Below, piece by piece: positions 37,566 through 46,689 of a stretch of 64,000 bases of DNA (positions are counted from its first letter, which is position 1; each line of letters opens with the position of its first letter). Below the pieces are notes generated by a model. That model did not search any database and was not told the origin of the DNA. It saw nothing but the letters and a program-made list of their open reading frames with translations. Location of the stretch: the NCBI GenBank assembly GCA_037482215.1, contig CP148074.1:868001-932000 (forward strand), in the 5' to 3' direction. The position numbers and the translations under genes were made by a program. The stretch comes from Pseudomonas mendocina (GTDB taxonomy: Bacteria; Pseudomonadota; Gammaproteobacteria; Pseudomonadales; Pseudomonadaceae).

Positions 37566-38933
37566 TCAGAACAGGTTGAATGGAAGTGTGGTTACGATAC
37601 GCAGTTCATCACCACTGCCATCAACTTGGTTTTTAGTAGCCCGGTGCGACATGTAGAGCAGTTTGAAGGTCGTGTCCTTAATCTGCCCACTTTGCACCTT
37701 GTAGTTAAGATAAACCGCATATTCGCGGTGCCGTTCGTCATCTTGCGCCAGCACTTCGTTGTAGTTGCCGTACGCACCGTTACGGCCACCGTCGTAGTGG
37801 GTGCCATCAATATCCCAGCCCTTGGCATACCAGAATGCTGTGGTCAGGCCCGGAACACCGTAGTAGCTCCAGTCGATGTCATAGCGGATTTGGGCTGATT
37901 TCTCGTTGGGGCCGTTGTAGTCCGAATACAGAGAGTTGGACAGGTAGATCGCGGCGGTTTCATGCACGTAATCGAAGTACTCATCACCATCAACTTGTTG
38001 CCACGCCAGGGTTAGCGAGTGGGCTTGATGGCTCAAGGTGAAGCCCAGGCTCCAGATGTTGTTGTCGATATAGCCTGCTTCACGGGAGCCCGTGTCACGG
38101 GTGCTGTACAGATTGAATGCAGTGTGCAGTGCCAGGGTGTCGCGGTCGCCGAGGTCGTGTCCTAGTCCGAAGTAATACTGGTTCCAGACATCCTCGAAGT
38201 GTGCGGAGTAGAGGGAGAGCGTCAGCTTATCCGTCGCCAGATAGTCGCCGCCTAGGTAGCGCAGGTGGTCGCCTTTCACCTCGCGCGTACCGTATTCGGT
38301 GGTCAGCGGCTCGTCGCCAGCACCGGTTCGAGGGCTGGCGCGGCGGAAGTCGCCGGCTTGGAGGGTCAGGTGTTCGATTTCATCACTGATTAAGGCCAAA
38401 CCAGTAAAGGTGGCAGGCAGTGCACGGTTGTCATTTGAGTTAAAGACCGGTGTTTCTACTTGAAAGCGGCCTGCTTTGAACTCAGTTGATGAGGCGCGCA
38501 GGCGGATATTCGCTACGCCCATTTTTGACCACTGATCTTCTGCTTCGCCGTCACTGTTCGCCAGCGTACGGTTGCCGCCTCCGGCGATGCGGCCTTTGCC
38601 TTTTTCCAGGTTGATGGCGTTGAACGCCGTAAGGTCCAGACCGAAACCGATGGTGCCTTGTGTGTAACCCGAGCTGTATTGGAGACGGTTCGACTGGACC
38701 CAGCTGTAGCGATCGTGAGTGCTCTCTCTACCGTTCTCTTTAGGGATACTGAAACTGCTGTTGTCCCTTGCTCGTTCGTGGGAATAAAAGTTGCGAGTTA
38801 TGAAGTCCAGACTTTGTCCTTCGACAAAACCCGGGGCATCCGCCTGATTTTTAGACTCGCCCGCCTGAGCTTGTAGCCCAGCAGCCATAAGGGCCAGTGC
38901 AAGGGTTGAGTACCGCCATTTTGTTGTTTTCAT
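37566..38933 (-). CDS. opdP: OprD-family outer-membrane porin, OpdP type
   Basis: A 455-residue OprD/Opd porin. The signal ends near LQAQAGES; the mature protein has alternating beta-strand patterns and family stretches GFVEGQSLDFITRNFYSHE, YTQGTIGFGLDLTAFNAI and the C-terminal LRIVTTLPFNLF ending in a phenylalanine. Its place between two dipeptide-binding-protein genes matches opdP (PA4501), the glycine-glutamate/dipeptide and carbapenem-permeable porin. An AAAGGAG site precedes the ATG. Substrate is inferred from context. Confidence 0.88.
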   Translation of the reverse strand: MKTTKWRYSTLALALMAAGLQAQAGESKNQADAPGFVEGQSLDFITRNFYSHERARDNSSFSIPKENGRESTHDRYSWVQSNRLQYSSGYTQGTIGFGLDLTAFNAINLEKGKGRIAGGGNRTLANSDGEAEDQWSKMGVANIRLRASSTEFKAGRFQVETPVFNSNDNRALPATFTGLALISDEIEHLTLQAGDFRRASPRTGAGDEPLTTEYGTREVKGDHLRYLGGDYLATDKLTLSLYSAHFEDVWNQYYFGLGHDLGDRDTLALHTAFNLYSTRDTGSREAGYIDNNIWSLGFTLSHQAHSLTLAWQQVDGDEYFDYVHETAAIYLSNSLYSDYNGPNEKSAQIRYDIDWSYYGVPGLTTAFWYAKGWDIDGTHYDGGRNGAYGNYNEVLAQDDERHREYAVYLNYKVQSGQIKDTTFKLLYMSHRATKNQVDGSGDELRIVTTLPFNLF

Positions 38934-39062
38934 CTGTGCGCTCCTTTGCTTGGGGTATTAAAGATGTCGTCCATAGGCCCGAAAAGCAGGTGCATGAAAC
39001 CCTGCAAACGGGTTTGCAACTAAGGCAGATAGGTAAGGGGGTACAGGTTTATGTCCAGGCTT

Positions 39063-39091
39063 GGCCTGCCCTTTGGCGATAAAGGCAGGCC
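39063..39091 (-). other. Stem-loop between the first dppA gene and opdP
   Basis: GGCCTGCC and GGCAGGCC pair over eight bases, extended inward by TTT/AAA around a one-base bulge. No T tract follows. It lies just after the first binding-protein gene, the same arrangement as the hairpin before dppB, suggesting staged expression within the operon. Confidence 0.55.
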
Positions 39092-39104
39092 GCCAGTTTT
39101 ATGA

Positions 39105-40706
39105 TCAGGGCTTGATGCCGACTCCGTAGAAAGAGTTCAGACCAAACGGACTGATCTTGTAGTCCTGCACCGTTTTGCGCATCGGCTGGTAAACCGTTGA
39201 ATGCGCAATGGGTGTAATGGGGACCTGCTCTTTGAGGATGTGCTGGGCCTGTTGATAGAGCTTGGTGCGTTCTTCGACATCGGTCGTGCGCTTAGCTGCC
39301 TGAATCAGCTTGTCGTAGTCGGCAAAACACCATTTGGAGAAGTTGTTGCCGTCAACGGCGTCGCAGCCGTACAGCGTGCCGAGCCAGTTGTCGGGATCAC
39401 CATTGTCGCCGCTCCAGCCAATCAGCATGGCGCCGTGCTCACCGGCTTTGGAGCGTTTGATGTATTCGCCCCACTCGTAGCTGACAATTTTGGCTTTGAT
39501 ACCCACTTTAGCCCAGTCGGCTTGCAGCATTTCAGCCATCTGCTTGGCGTTAGGGTTATAGGGGCGTTGTACGGGCATGGCCCACAGGGTGATCTCAGTG
39601 CCTTCCTTGACACCTGCTGCTTTGAGCAGCTCTTTGGCCTTTTCGGGGTTGTATGGCGCGTCTTTGATGGTTTCATCATAAGACCACTGGGTAGGCGGCA
39701 AACCATTCACGGCCAGTTGCCCAGCGCCCTGATACACCGCGTCAATAATGGCCTGTTTGTTTACCGCCATGTCCAGCGCTTGTCGTACCTGAAGCTGGTC
39801 AAAGGGGGCGCGTTGAGTGTTGTAGGCGATAAAACCCAGATTGAAGCCTGCTTGAGTGGGTACATCTAGCTCAGGGTTTTCTTGTAACCCTTTGATATCC
39901 GCAGGTCGGGGGAATAGTGTCACCTGGCACTCGTTGGCTTTGAGCTTCTGCACCCGGATTGAGGCATCGGTGTTGATGGCGAAGATCAGGTTGTCGAGCC
40001 GCACATCATCCGGTTTCCAATAGTCCTTGTTGCCTTTGAAACGGATGAAGGCATCTTTCTGGTAGCGGCTGAATACGAATGGGCCGGTGCCAATGGGCCT
40101 TTGGTTGATATCCGCAGGCTTGCCTTCTTTGAGTAGTTTGTCGGCATATTCCGCTGACTGTATTGAGGCAAAGCTCATGGCCAGATTCTGGATAAAGGCC
40201 GCGTCTACGCTGTTGAGGGTAAAGCGGACGGTCATGTCATCCAGCTTTTCCACCTTGGCGATATTGCGGTCCATCGCCAGATCGACGAAGTACGGGAATT
40301 CTGCAGGGTAGGCTTTGCGGAACGTATGATTCTTGTCGAGCATGCGCTGAAAGGTGAACAGCACATCATCGGCGTTAAAGTCGCGGCTCGGTTTGAAGTA
40401 ATTGGTGGTGTGGAATTTAACGTTCGGACGCAGGTGAAAGGTGTAAGTAAGGGCGTCTTCGCTGATATCCCATTTCTCGGCCAGGCCCGGTACGGCGTGG
40501 GTACCGCCACGTTCGAACTGAGTCAGGCGGTTAAAGACGGTTTCAGCTGAAGCATCAAAGTCGGTCCCTGTGGTGTATTGACCTGGATCGAAGCCTGCCG
40601 GACTGCCTTCTGAGCAGTACACCAGGTTGCTTGCAGCTTGAGCGTTGGCGAAGGCGGCAATCAGTCCGATTGCCAAAGCAGCCTTGGTAAAGGCGTTCTT
40701 ATCCAT
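39105..40706 (-). CDS. dppA: Dipeptide ABC transporter substrate-binding protein (first copy)
   Basis: A 533-residue periplasmic family-5 binding protein. The Sec signal ends at ANAQAAS, followed by LVYCSEGSPAGFDPGQY and GTGPFVFSRYQKDAFIRF. It is the first gene of the minus-strand transport series and corresponds in position to DppA3 (PA4500). I use the ATG at 40706 with GAGG upstream rather than the open extension to 40742. A TTGACA-like hexamer lies on the minus strand at about 40862-40867, but no good -10 follows at standard spacing. Confidence 0.92.
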   Translation of the reverse strand: MDKNAFTKAALAIGLIAAFANAQAASNLVYCSEGSPAGFDPGQYTTGTDFDASAETVFNRLTQFERGGTHAVPGLAEKWDISEDALTYTFHLRPNVKFHTTNYFKPSRDFNADDVLFTFQRMLDKNHTFRKAYPAEFPYFVDLAMDRNIAKVEKLDDMTVRFTLNSVDAAFIQNLAMSFASIQSAEYADKLLKEGKPADINQRPIGTGPFVFSRYQKDAFIRFKGNKDYWKPDDVRLDNLIFAINTDASIRVQKLKANECQVTLFPRPADIKGLQENPELDVPTQAGFNLGFIAYNTQRAPFDQLQVRQALDMAVNKQAIIDAVYQGAGQLAVNGLPPTQWSYDETIKDAPYNPEKAKELLKAAGVKEGTEITLWAMPVQRPYNPNAKQMAEMLQADWAKVGIKAKIVSYEWGEYIKRSKAGEHGAMLIGWSGDNGDPDNWLGTLYGCDAVDGNNFSKWCFADYDKLIQAAKRTTDVEERTKLYQQAQHILKEQVPITPIAHSTVYQPMRKTVQDYKISPFGLNSFYGVGIKP

Positions 40707-40877
40707 GAAGACCTCATGTCTTATTGGTTTGTCTTGAGGCACCCGTATGGGGTTGGATCAGGCTAGGCATCGCTCTGAACTCAATCAATAGACAAAAAGG
40801 CTACTGTTGCCGAATAAGAACGCCTCTGTATTTTGGTGTCGCATTTATGAAAATGGTATGCTGTCAATATGCCCGTT

Positions 40878-41591
40878 TTAGAGCGGTTGTACCTCAATTG
40901 TTCCGCTAGCTGATACGTTCACTTGGCTTGAACCAGCCTCTATCTCAGGTGTTGCATCTGCCATCATTGCGGCACCTTTGGCCATCACCATGTTGGTGCG
41001 GAAAACAGGCGGGTTGTAGCCACCGCTGTTCAGGCTTAGGTTGACGATTTTGTAGTGCTTGCCACCCAACGCTTCGGTGGCGATCTTGGCTCGGGCTTTA
41101 AAGGCCTCTATGGCACTTTTCATCAATGCGTCTTCATTGGTTTTGCGGGTGGTGTCAGCAATGCTGAAGTTCATTCCACCCATTTTCAGATTGCCGAGTA
41201 GCTCGCCGGTAAGTTTTGACAGTACGGCGAAGTCGGCGCTCTCCAGACGCAGCTCAGCGCGTTCTCGCCAAGCTGTAATTTTCTGGCCTTTGTCGTCATA
41301 GACCGGGTAGCTGTTGCGACTGCCTGATGTGACCGTAATACCTTTGACCTTGCGCGCCTGGCTGATGGCGTCGTTCATGCTTGTGCTGATTTTGGTCGCC
41401 AGTTCAGCAGGATCGCTGCTCTGGTCTTCACTGTAGAGGGTGACGTGCATCAGGTCGTGGGCGATTTCTTTGCTGACTTCGGCACTCAATGAAATCTGGT
41501 TATAGCGCTGGTCATCTGCCGTGGCGGACAGACTGAACAGGGCGCTGGCGCTGATCAGGGTGGCGGTCGCTAAACGGGTAATTGGCATCAT
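40878..41591 (-). CDS. SIMPL-domain (DUF541) periplasmic protein
   Basis: A 237-residue protein with a Sec signal ending near LSATADD and a SIMPL/DUF541 core (ISLSAEVSKEIAHDLMHVTLYSE, GNLKMGGMNFSIADTTRKTNEDALM, and VNVSASGTIEVQPL at the end). Family members such as YggE are linked to oxidative stress, without a defined activity. AAGGA precedes the tandem ATGs at 41591. It is divergent from roxS and lies upstream of the dpp series. Confidence 0.85.
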   Translation of the reverse strand: MMPITRLATATLISASALFSLSATADDQRYNQISLSAEVSKEIAHDLMHVTLYSEDQSSDPAELATKISTSMNDAISQARKVKGITVTSGSRNSYPVYDDKGQKITAWRERAELRLESADFAVLSKLTGELLGNLKMGGMNFSIADTTRKTNEDALMKSAIEAFKARAKIATEALGGKHYKIVNLSLNSGGYNPPVFRTNMVMAKGAAMMADATPEIEAGSSQVNVSASGTIEVQPL

Positions 41592-41791
41592 GGCGGTTTT
41601 CCTTGTGGGTGAGCGCATTGTCTATGCACAGCTTTCCTGAGGTTAGACGGTGTTGGCTGCTGAAAAGGGTTAATGCCTGCTATTGGTTTTGCCCATGCTC
41701 GCTGCGGCTTGTTGCCGCAGATGGTGTGCGTGGGCCTTGGTTATACTCGCCAAGCTCGCTGAACGAGTATCCGGAGCATTTTGGAGAATCT

Positions 41792-43045
41792 ATGCTCGCA
41801 CCTGTGCAATTGCTGTCGGCGAGCCGGCAGAACCTCTGGCGTCTCACTTTTATCCGTATCTTGGTACTGGCTGCGCAGGCAGGCTCGGTTGGGCTGGCCT
41901 ACAACTCGGGTATCTTGCCACTGCCTTGGCTGGAGCTGAGTGTCACCCTGGGGATTTCGCTGGTGCTGTGTTTGCTCACGGCCTTGCGTTTACGTGGCCC
42001 TTGGCCGGTCACTGAGGCTGAGTACGCCTTGCACTTGGCCTGCGATCTGGTGATCCACAGCCTGCTTCTGTATTACTCAGGCGGTTCAACTAACCCGTTT
42101 GTCTCGTATTACTTGGTGCCGCTGACCATTGCTGCGGCAACTTTGTCCTGGATGTATACCGTGACCCTGTCAGGCTTGGCGCTGGCAGGGTATACCTTGT
42201 TGCTGGTGTGGTCGCATCCACTGGATATGCCCACTGGTTCGCGGGAAAGTTTGCTGATTTACGGCATGTGGTTGAGCTTTGCCTTAGCAGCCGGGCTGAT
42301 TACCTTCTTTGTGGCGAAAATGGCTGAAGAGCTTCGCCAGCAGGAAGAAATACGTGCCGAGCGCCGAGAAGAGGGCTTGCGTGACCAGCAGTTGCTGGCG
42401 GTGGCCACTCAGGCCGCGGGCGCAGCGCATGAACTAGGGACTCCCCTGGCGACCATGAGCGTGCTGATCAAGGAAATGCGTCGGGAGCACCCGGAGCCGA
42501 CCTTGCAGGAAGATCTGGCGGTGCTCCAAGAGCAGGTGAAGTTGTGCAAAGAGACTTTGCAGCAATTGGTGCGTGCCGCTGAGGCTGATCGACGTCAAGC
42601 CGTAGTCGATCAGACCTGTGTAGAGTGGCTGGAAGCTGCACTTAATCGCTGGCACCTCATGAGACCCGAAGCAAGTTACCGTTATCAATGCATGGGCAGG
42701 GGGCAGCCACCCCGGTTGATGCCACCCGCTGATTTGACTCAGGCATTGCTGAACCTACTTAACAACGCTGCTGATGCCTGCCCTGAGAACCTGGATGTCC
42801 GTCTGAACTGGGATCATCAGTGGATTACCCTGAATATCCGTGACTTTGGAGCCGGGGTACCTTTGGCGATTGCTGAGCAATTAGGCCGGCCTTTTTTCAC
42901 CACCAAAGGCAAAGGCTTTGGCCTGGGGCTGTTCTTGAGTCAAGCCAGCGTCAATCGTGCCGGTGGTACTGTTAAACTCTATAACCACGAAGAAGGTGGC
43001 ACGCTCACGGAGCTTAAATTGCCGCGTGCCTATAGCCGAGCATAA
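41792..43045 (+). CDS. roxS: Redox sensor histidine kinase RoxS (RegB/PrrB family)
   Basis: A 417-residue membrane kinase with about six membrane segments. The RegB-family quinone-site heptapeptide GGxxNPF appears as GGSTNPF at 97-103. The phosphoacceptor His213 lies in AAHELGTPLATM, and Cys252, 39 residues later, lines up with the redox-active cysteine of RegB. N, G1 and G2 boxes are NLLNNAADA, RDFGAGV and GKGFGLGL. It senses respiratory redox state and, in Pseudomonas, controls terminal oxidases and cyanide tolerance. GGAGA precedes the ATG at 41792. roxR follows after 11 bases. Confidence 0.94.
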   Translation: MLAPVQLLSASRQNLWRLTFIRILVLAAQAGSVGLAYNSGILPLPWLELSVTLGISLVLCLLTALRLRGPWPVTEAEYALHLACDLVIHSLLLYYSGGSTNPFVSYYLVPLTIAAATLSWMYTVTLSGLALAGYTLLLVWSHPLDMPTGSRESLLIYGMWLSFALAAGLITFFVAKMAEELRQQEEIRAERREEGLRDQQLLAVATQAAGAAHELGTPLATMSVLIKEMRREHPEPTLQEDLAVLQEQVKLCKETLQQLVRAAEADRRQAVVDQTCVEWLEAALNRWHLMRPEASYRYQCMGRGQPPRLMPPADLTQALLNLLNNAADACPENLDVRLNWDHQWITLNIRDFGAGVPLAIAEQLGRPFFTTKGKGFGLGLFLSQASVNRAGGTVKLYNHEEGGTLTELKLPRAYSRA

Positions 43046-43056
43046 GGGAACTCTGT

Positions 43057-43617
43057 ATGAGCGAAGAACTCCTGTTTGACGGTGAAGAACAACCGCATTT
43101 GCTGTTGGTCGATGATGATCCGACCTTTACCCGCGTTATGGCCAGAGCGATGAGTCGACGTGGGTTGCGTGTCTCGATTGCGAGTTCTGCCGAAGAGGGG
43201 CTGACAATGGCCCAGCAGGACGTGCCGGACTACGCTGTGGTCGACTTGAAGATGGCCGGCGACTCTGGGCTGGTGCTGTTACCCAAGTTGCTGGAAGTTG
43301 ACGCAGAAATGCGTGTGGTGATCCTTACCGGTTATTCCAGCATTGCCACGGCGGTTGAGGCGATCAAACGTGGGGCCTGCAATTATCTGTGCAAGCCGGC
43401 CGATGCCGATGATGTGTTAGCTGCCTTGCTGACTCAGCACGCGGATCTGGATACCTTGGTGCCGGAAAACCCGATGTCTGTCGATCGGCTGCAGTGGGAG
43501 CACATTCAGCGGGTGCTCAGCGAACATGAAGGGAATATTTCCGCGACGGCCCGTGCTCTGGGCATGCACCGCCGAACCTTGCAACGCAAGCTGCAAAAAC
43601 GCCCAGTTCGTCGTTGA
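43057..43617 (+). CDS. roxR: Redox response regulator RoxR (RegA/PrrA family)
   Basis: A 186-residue regulator with a receiver domain (DDD at 19-21, phosphoacceptor Asp63, Lys113) and a short Fis-type helix-turn-helix at the C-terminus (NISATARALGMHRRTLQRKL). This two-part layout without an AAA+ domain is diagnostic of RegA/PrrA/RoxR. It is activated by RoxS encoded just upstream. Confidence 0.95.
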   Translation: MSEELLFDGEEQPHLLLVDDDPTFTRVMARAMSRRGLRVSIASSAEEGLTMAQQDVPDYAVVDLKMAGDSGLVLLPKLLEVDAEMRVVILTGYSSIATAVEAIKRGACNYLCKPADADDVLAALLTQHADLDTLVPENPMSVDRLQWEHIQRVLSEHEGNISATARALGMHRRTLQRKLQKRPVRR

Positions 43618-43626
43618 GTGTGGCCA

Positions 43627-43659
43627 GTGTGTTCGTTCCGGGGTATGGAACGAACACAC
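43627..43659. terminator. Perfect hairpin between roxR and the CitMHS gene
   Basis: GTGTGTTCGTTCC and GGAACGAACACAC form a 13-base perfect stem with a seven-base loop, placed in the 52-base gap between two converging genes. Neither side has a T tract, so a bidirectional transcript-end structure is likely but not a textbook intrinsic terminator. Confidence 0.6.
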
Positions 43660-43669
43660 CACAGAGTGC

Positions 43670-44983
43670 TTACTGGTGGGCTTCACCGATCAAGGGGAAA
43701 ACACCCATCAGCAGGGCTGCGACCATGATGGCTAGACAGATAAGAATGGCCCACTTCAGGGTAAAGCGCTGATGTTCACCAAAATCGATCTTCGCCAGGC
43801 CGACCAGCAGATACGTGGATGGCACCAGCGGGCTTAGCAGGTGAACCGGTTGCCCGACGATTGAGGCTCGGGCCATTTCGACTGCCGAAATACCGTAGTG
43901 TGAGGCCGCTTCAGTCAATACCGGTAGAACGCCATAGTAGAAGGCATCGTTAGACATGAAGAATGTAAACGGCATGCTAACGATGGCAGTAATGGTCGCC
44001 AAGTAAGGTCCCATCGACGGTGGAATCACGCTCAGCAAACTCTTGGACATGGCATCAACCATGCCGGTGCCGCTGAGGATGCCGGTGAAAATACCTGCCG
44101 CAAAAATCAGTCCCACTACTGCCAATACGTTTCCCGCATGGGCAGCGACGCGATCCTTCTGTTCTTGAAGGTTGGGGTAGTTAATGATCATGGCCAGGCT
44201 GAAAAAGATCATAAACAGTACTGGCAGCGGCAGAATGCCTGCGATCAGGCATCCCATCAGCGTAATTGTCAGAACCGCGTTGACCCACAGTAGTTTGGGG
44301 CGGCGAGCCTCTGGGGATTGCGAAACGCTGATATTTTCGTAGTGCTGTGTGTCTTCGGCTAGGCGAAGAATGCCCAGTCGTGCGCGTTCACGTTTGCCGT
44401 ATAGCCAGGCAATCCCAAACAGAACCACAGCACCGATCAGCATGGCTGGAATCATGGGGACAAAAATGTCTGACGGGTCAACGTGCAGTGCACTTGCAGC
44501 TCGCGCGGTAGGGCCACCCCATGGGGTCATATTCATGATGCCGCCGGCAAGAATGATCAAGCCGGCCATGATGCGAGGGTCCATACCCAGGCGGCTATAG
44601 AGCGGTAGCATGGCGGCTACACAGATCATGTAGGTGGTTGCACCGTCGCCATCCAGTGACACGATCAGAGCCAGAGCGGCTGTGCCCATAGAGACTTTCA
44701 GAGGGTCGCCTTTGACCACGCGCAAAATTGCCCGTACGGCAGGGTCGAACAGCCCTGAGTCGATCATTACAGCAAAGTAGAGGATCGCGAACATCAGCAT
44801 CACGCCTGTCGGCGCGAGTTTGCTGATGCCTTCAAGCATCATGGGGCCAATGTCGTGGGCGAACCCGCCCAAGATGGCGAACAGGATGGGGATGATGATC
44901 AAGGCAATCAGGGCGGAAAGGCGCTTGCTCATGATCAGGTACATGAAAGTAATGACCATGGCGAAGCCAAGGAACGTCAGCAT
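43670..44983 (-). CDS. CitMHS-family citrate/metal symporter
   Basis: A 437-residue transporter with about twelve membrane segments. It opens MLTFLGFAMVITFMYLIMSKRLSALIAL and has IVSLDGDGATTYMICVAAMLPLY and GGIMNMTPWGGPTARAAS, which match CitM/CitH (citrate-Mg or citrate-Ca proton symport). No citrate two-component or CitA-type regulator lies nearby. The substrate could be another tricarboxylate-metal complex. Confidence 0.87.
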   Translation of the reverse strand: MLTFLGFAMVITFMYLIMSKRLSALIALIIIPILFAILGGFAHDIGPMMLEGISKLAPTGVMLMFAILYFAVMIDSGLFDPAVRAILRVVKGDPLKVSMGTAALALIVSLDGDGATTYMICVAAMLPLYSRLGMDPRIMAGLIILAGGIMNMTPWGGPTARAASALHVDPSDIFVPMIPAMLIGAVVLFGIAWLYGKRERARLGILRLAEDTQHYENISVSQSPEARRPKLLWVNAVLTITLMGCLIAGILPLPVLFMIFFSLAMIINYPNLQEQKDRVAAHAGNVLAVVGLIFAAGIFTGILSGTGMVDAMSKSLLSVIPPSMGPYLATITAIVSMPFTFFMSNDAFYYGVLPVLTEAASHYGISAVEMARASIVGQPVHLLSPLVPSTYLLVGLAKIDFGEHQRFTLKWAILICLAIMVAALLMGVFPLIGEAHQ

Positions 44984-45326
44984 TATGGTTCTCCGAATCG
45001 CTGATACGGGCAGTGATAGTCAGGCGTGCCGAGCCCTAGCATGAGTGGGCGGCAGGGTGTCGGAGAGGGTAGATACTCTGAGGGCACCAGGCTGGCTGTT
45101 AAACATTGCTATCACCGTTGTTTTTGTCTTCGGCTGTCAGATGAACTGACAGGTACCGGGCCGGTTCGAGCCGGCGGCCTGAATCTACGGAGAGAATCTT
45201 TCATCCAGCTTTCAGGGCGACAGCTGTAGTGGCTTTTTGTCGGGCAGTGGGGCTTCAGAGAGTACGGGCATAAGCACCGCGTGGGCTGATATGATCAAGA
45301 AACCTGTCTAGCCCGTGGCTTTGATC
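44984..45326. other. Intergenic region between two divergent transporter genes
   Basis: About 340 bases that must hold both promoters. Visible structure: GCCGG...CCGGC (about 45161-45176) and CTGTCAGATGAACTGACAG (a CTGTCAG/CTGACAG repeat at about 45135-45153), which could be an operator. No gene or RNA is recognised. Confidence 0.45.
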
Positions 45327-46268
45327 ATGTTTGCAATTTTTTCTGAGACATTTGCGGTTACCGCGCCGGTATTCGCGATGTTGTTTCTGGGTGTGTTGCT
45401 GAAGCGTTTGGGCCAGGTTGATGCCGCATTTGTCAGCACGGCAACAGCGCTGGTGTTCAATGTCAGCATGCCGGTGATGCTGTTTCTGGCTATTTTGCAT
45501 GCGGACTTAAATACCGCGTTGCAGCCCAAACTGCTGGGCTATTTTCTATTGGCTACTGTGGTGGGCTTCCTGCTGGCCTGGGCTTGGGCCATTTGGCGTG
45601 TGCCGAAGGCTGAGCGTGGGGTTTATGTTCAGGGCGCGTTTCGGGGTAATAACGGCATCATTGGGCTGGCGCTGGCCACCAGCCTGTACGGTGATTACGG
45701 TTTATCCCTCGGTGGTGTGCTCGGTGGCTTGGTAATTCTGAGCTACAACACCTTGTCTGCGCTGGTTCTGGCTGTGTACAGCCCGCAGGCGAAGGCAACG
45801 GTGTGGAGTATCAGTAAGAGCATTATCACCAATCCGTTGATACTGGGCGTTGTGACAGCTATCCCCTTTGCCTATTGGAAAATAGGCTTACCCGCTTGGG
45901 TGACGACATCCGGTGAGTACTTGGCTCAGCTGACATTGCCGCTGGCGCTGATCTGCATCGGTGCGAGTTTGTCGCTGGCGGCGCTGCGGGAGAGTGGTGT
46001 GCTGGCGCTAAGTGCCAGCCTGATGAAGGTTTTATGGCTCCCTGCTCTGGGCACCCTCGGGGCATTTATGTTCGGCTTCCGTGGGGCAGAGCTGGGAATT
46101 CTGTTTTTGTTTTTTGTCAGCCCGACTGCTGCGGCCAGCTTTGTGATGGCGAAGGCGGTGGGTAGCAATTACCAGTTGGCTGCAGCGATTATTGTGCTGA
46201 CGACATTGTTGGCAGCTATTTCCACCAATTTGGGCTTGTTCATCCTGCAATGGGGCGGCTGGATCTGA
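45327..46268 (+). CDS. AEC-family permease (second copy)
   Basis: A 313-residue transporter with about ten membrane segments and the AEC pattern: FAVTAPVFAMLFLGVLLKRLG at the start and QGAFRGNNGIIGLALATSLYG with the conserved RGNNG-IG motif. It is close to malate/malonate permease-like AEC proteins; substrate not inferable. The ATG at 45327 is chosen, with a GTG at 45315 as an alternative; neither has a strong ribosome-binding site. A hairpin overlaps its stop. Confidence 0.82.
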   Translation: MFAIFSETFAVTAPVFAMLFLGVLLKRLGQVDAAFVSTATALVFNVSMPVMLFLAILHADLNTALQPKLLGYFLLATVVGFLLAWAWAIWRVPKAERGVYVQGAFRGNNGIIGLALATSLYGDYGLSLGGVLGGLVILSYNTLSALVLAVYSPQAKATVWSISKSIITNPLILGVVTAIPFAYWKIGLPAWVTTSGEYLAQLTLPLALICIGASLSLAALRESGVLALSASLMKVLWLPALGTLGAFMFGFRGAELGILFLFFVSPTAAASFVMAKAVGSNYQLAAAIIVLTTLLAAISTNLGLFILQWGGWI

Positions 46269-46301
46269 TCGCCGTGCAGTTCACGGCGATCAGAATGTTT
46301 T
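46265..46301 (+). terminator. Terminator of the AEC gene
   Basis: A 12-base perfect stem (CTGATCGCCGTG / CACGGCGATCAG) with loop CAGTT includes the stop codon and is followed by AATGTTTT. It reaches the end of the converging decarboxylase-family gene. Confidence 0.75.
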
Positions 46302-46689
46302 AGCCTTCGGCCTGCGCTTGCTGCCAGCTCTCAATCACTTCCTGTGCGGCGCGGAAGGCATCAATGGCCGCTGGTACGCCAGCGTAAACGGCGCAGTGCA
46401 GCAGCGCTTCGCGGATTTCCTCGACACTGCAGCCGTTGTTAAGAGCGCCCCGGACATGGCCTTTGAGCTCTTGGGGGCATTTCAGAGCGGTCAGCGCGGC
46501 GAGGGTAATGAGGCTGCGTGTCTTACGATCCAAGCCTTCTCGTGTCCAGACGCCACCCCAAGCATGTTCATTGACGAAGTCCTGCAGCGGCTGGGTGAAC
46601 TCGGTTGCATTGCTCAAGGCCCGATCAACGAAGGCATCGCCCATGACTTCCCGGCGGGCTTTCAGGCCTTGTTGGTGGTTGTCAGTCAT
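46300..46689 (-). CDS. Carboxymuconolactone decarboxylase family protein, PcaC-like
   Basis: A 129-residue alpha-helical protein. NEHAWGGVWTREGLDRKTRSL, HVRGALNNGCSVEEIREALLH and VYAGVPAAIDAFR match 4-carboxymuconolactone decarboxylase (PcaC), the beta-ketoadipate pathway enzyme, including the conserved His. No other pca genes are near. Its ATG overlaps the stop of the calcium/sodium antiporter gene (ATGA), so it is translated from that operon, which is unusual. It may be a true PcaC relocated or a paralog with another substrate. Confidence 0.85.
   Translation of the reverse strand: MTDNHQQGLKARREVMGDAFVDRALSNATEFTQPLQDFVNEHAWGGVWTREGLDRKTRSLITLAALTALKCPQELKGHVRGALNNGCSVEEIREALLHCAVYAGVPAAIDAFRAAQEVIESWQQAQAEG

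Noticed and set aside
46300..46689. AhpD-type peroxidase
   Set aside because: The family CxxC active site is absent; the PcaC-type NEHAWG and HVRGALNNG motifs are present.
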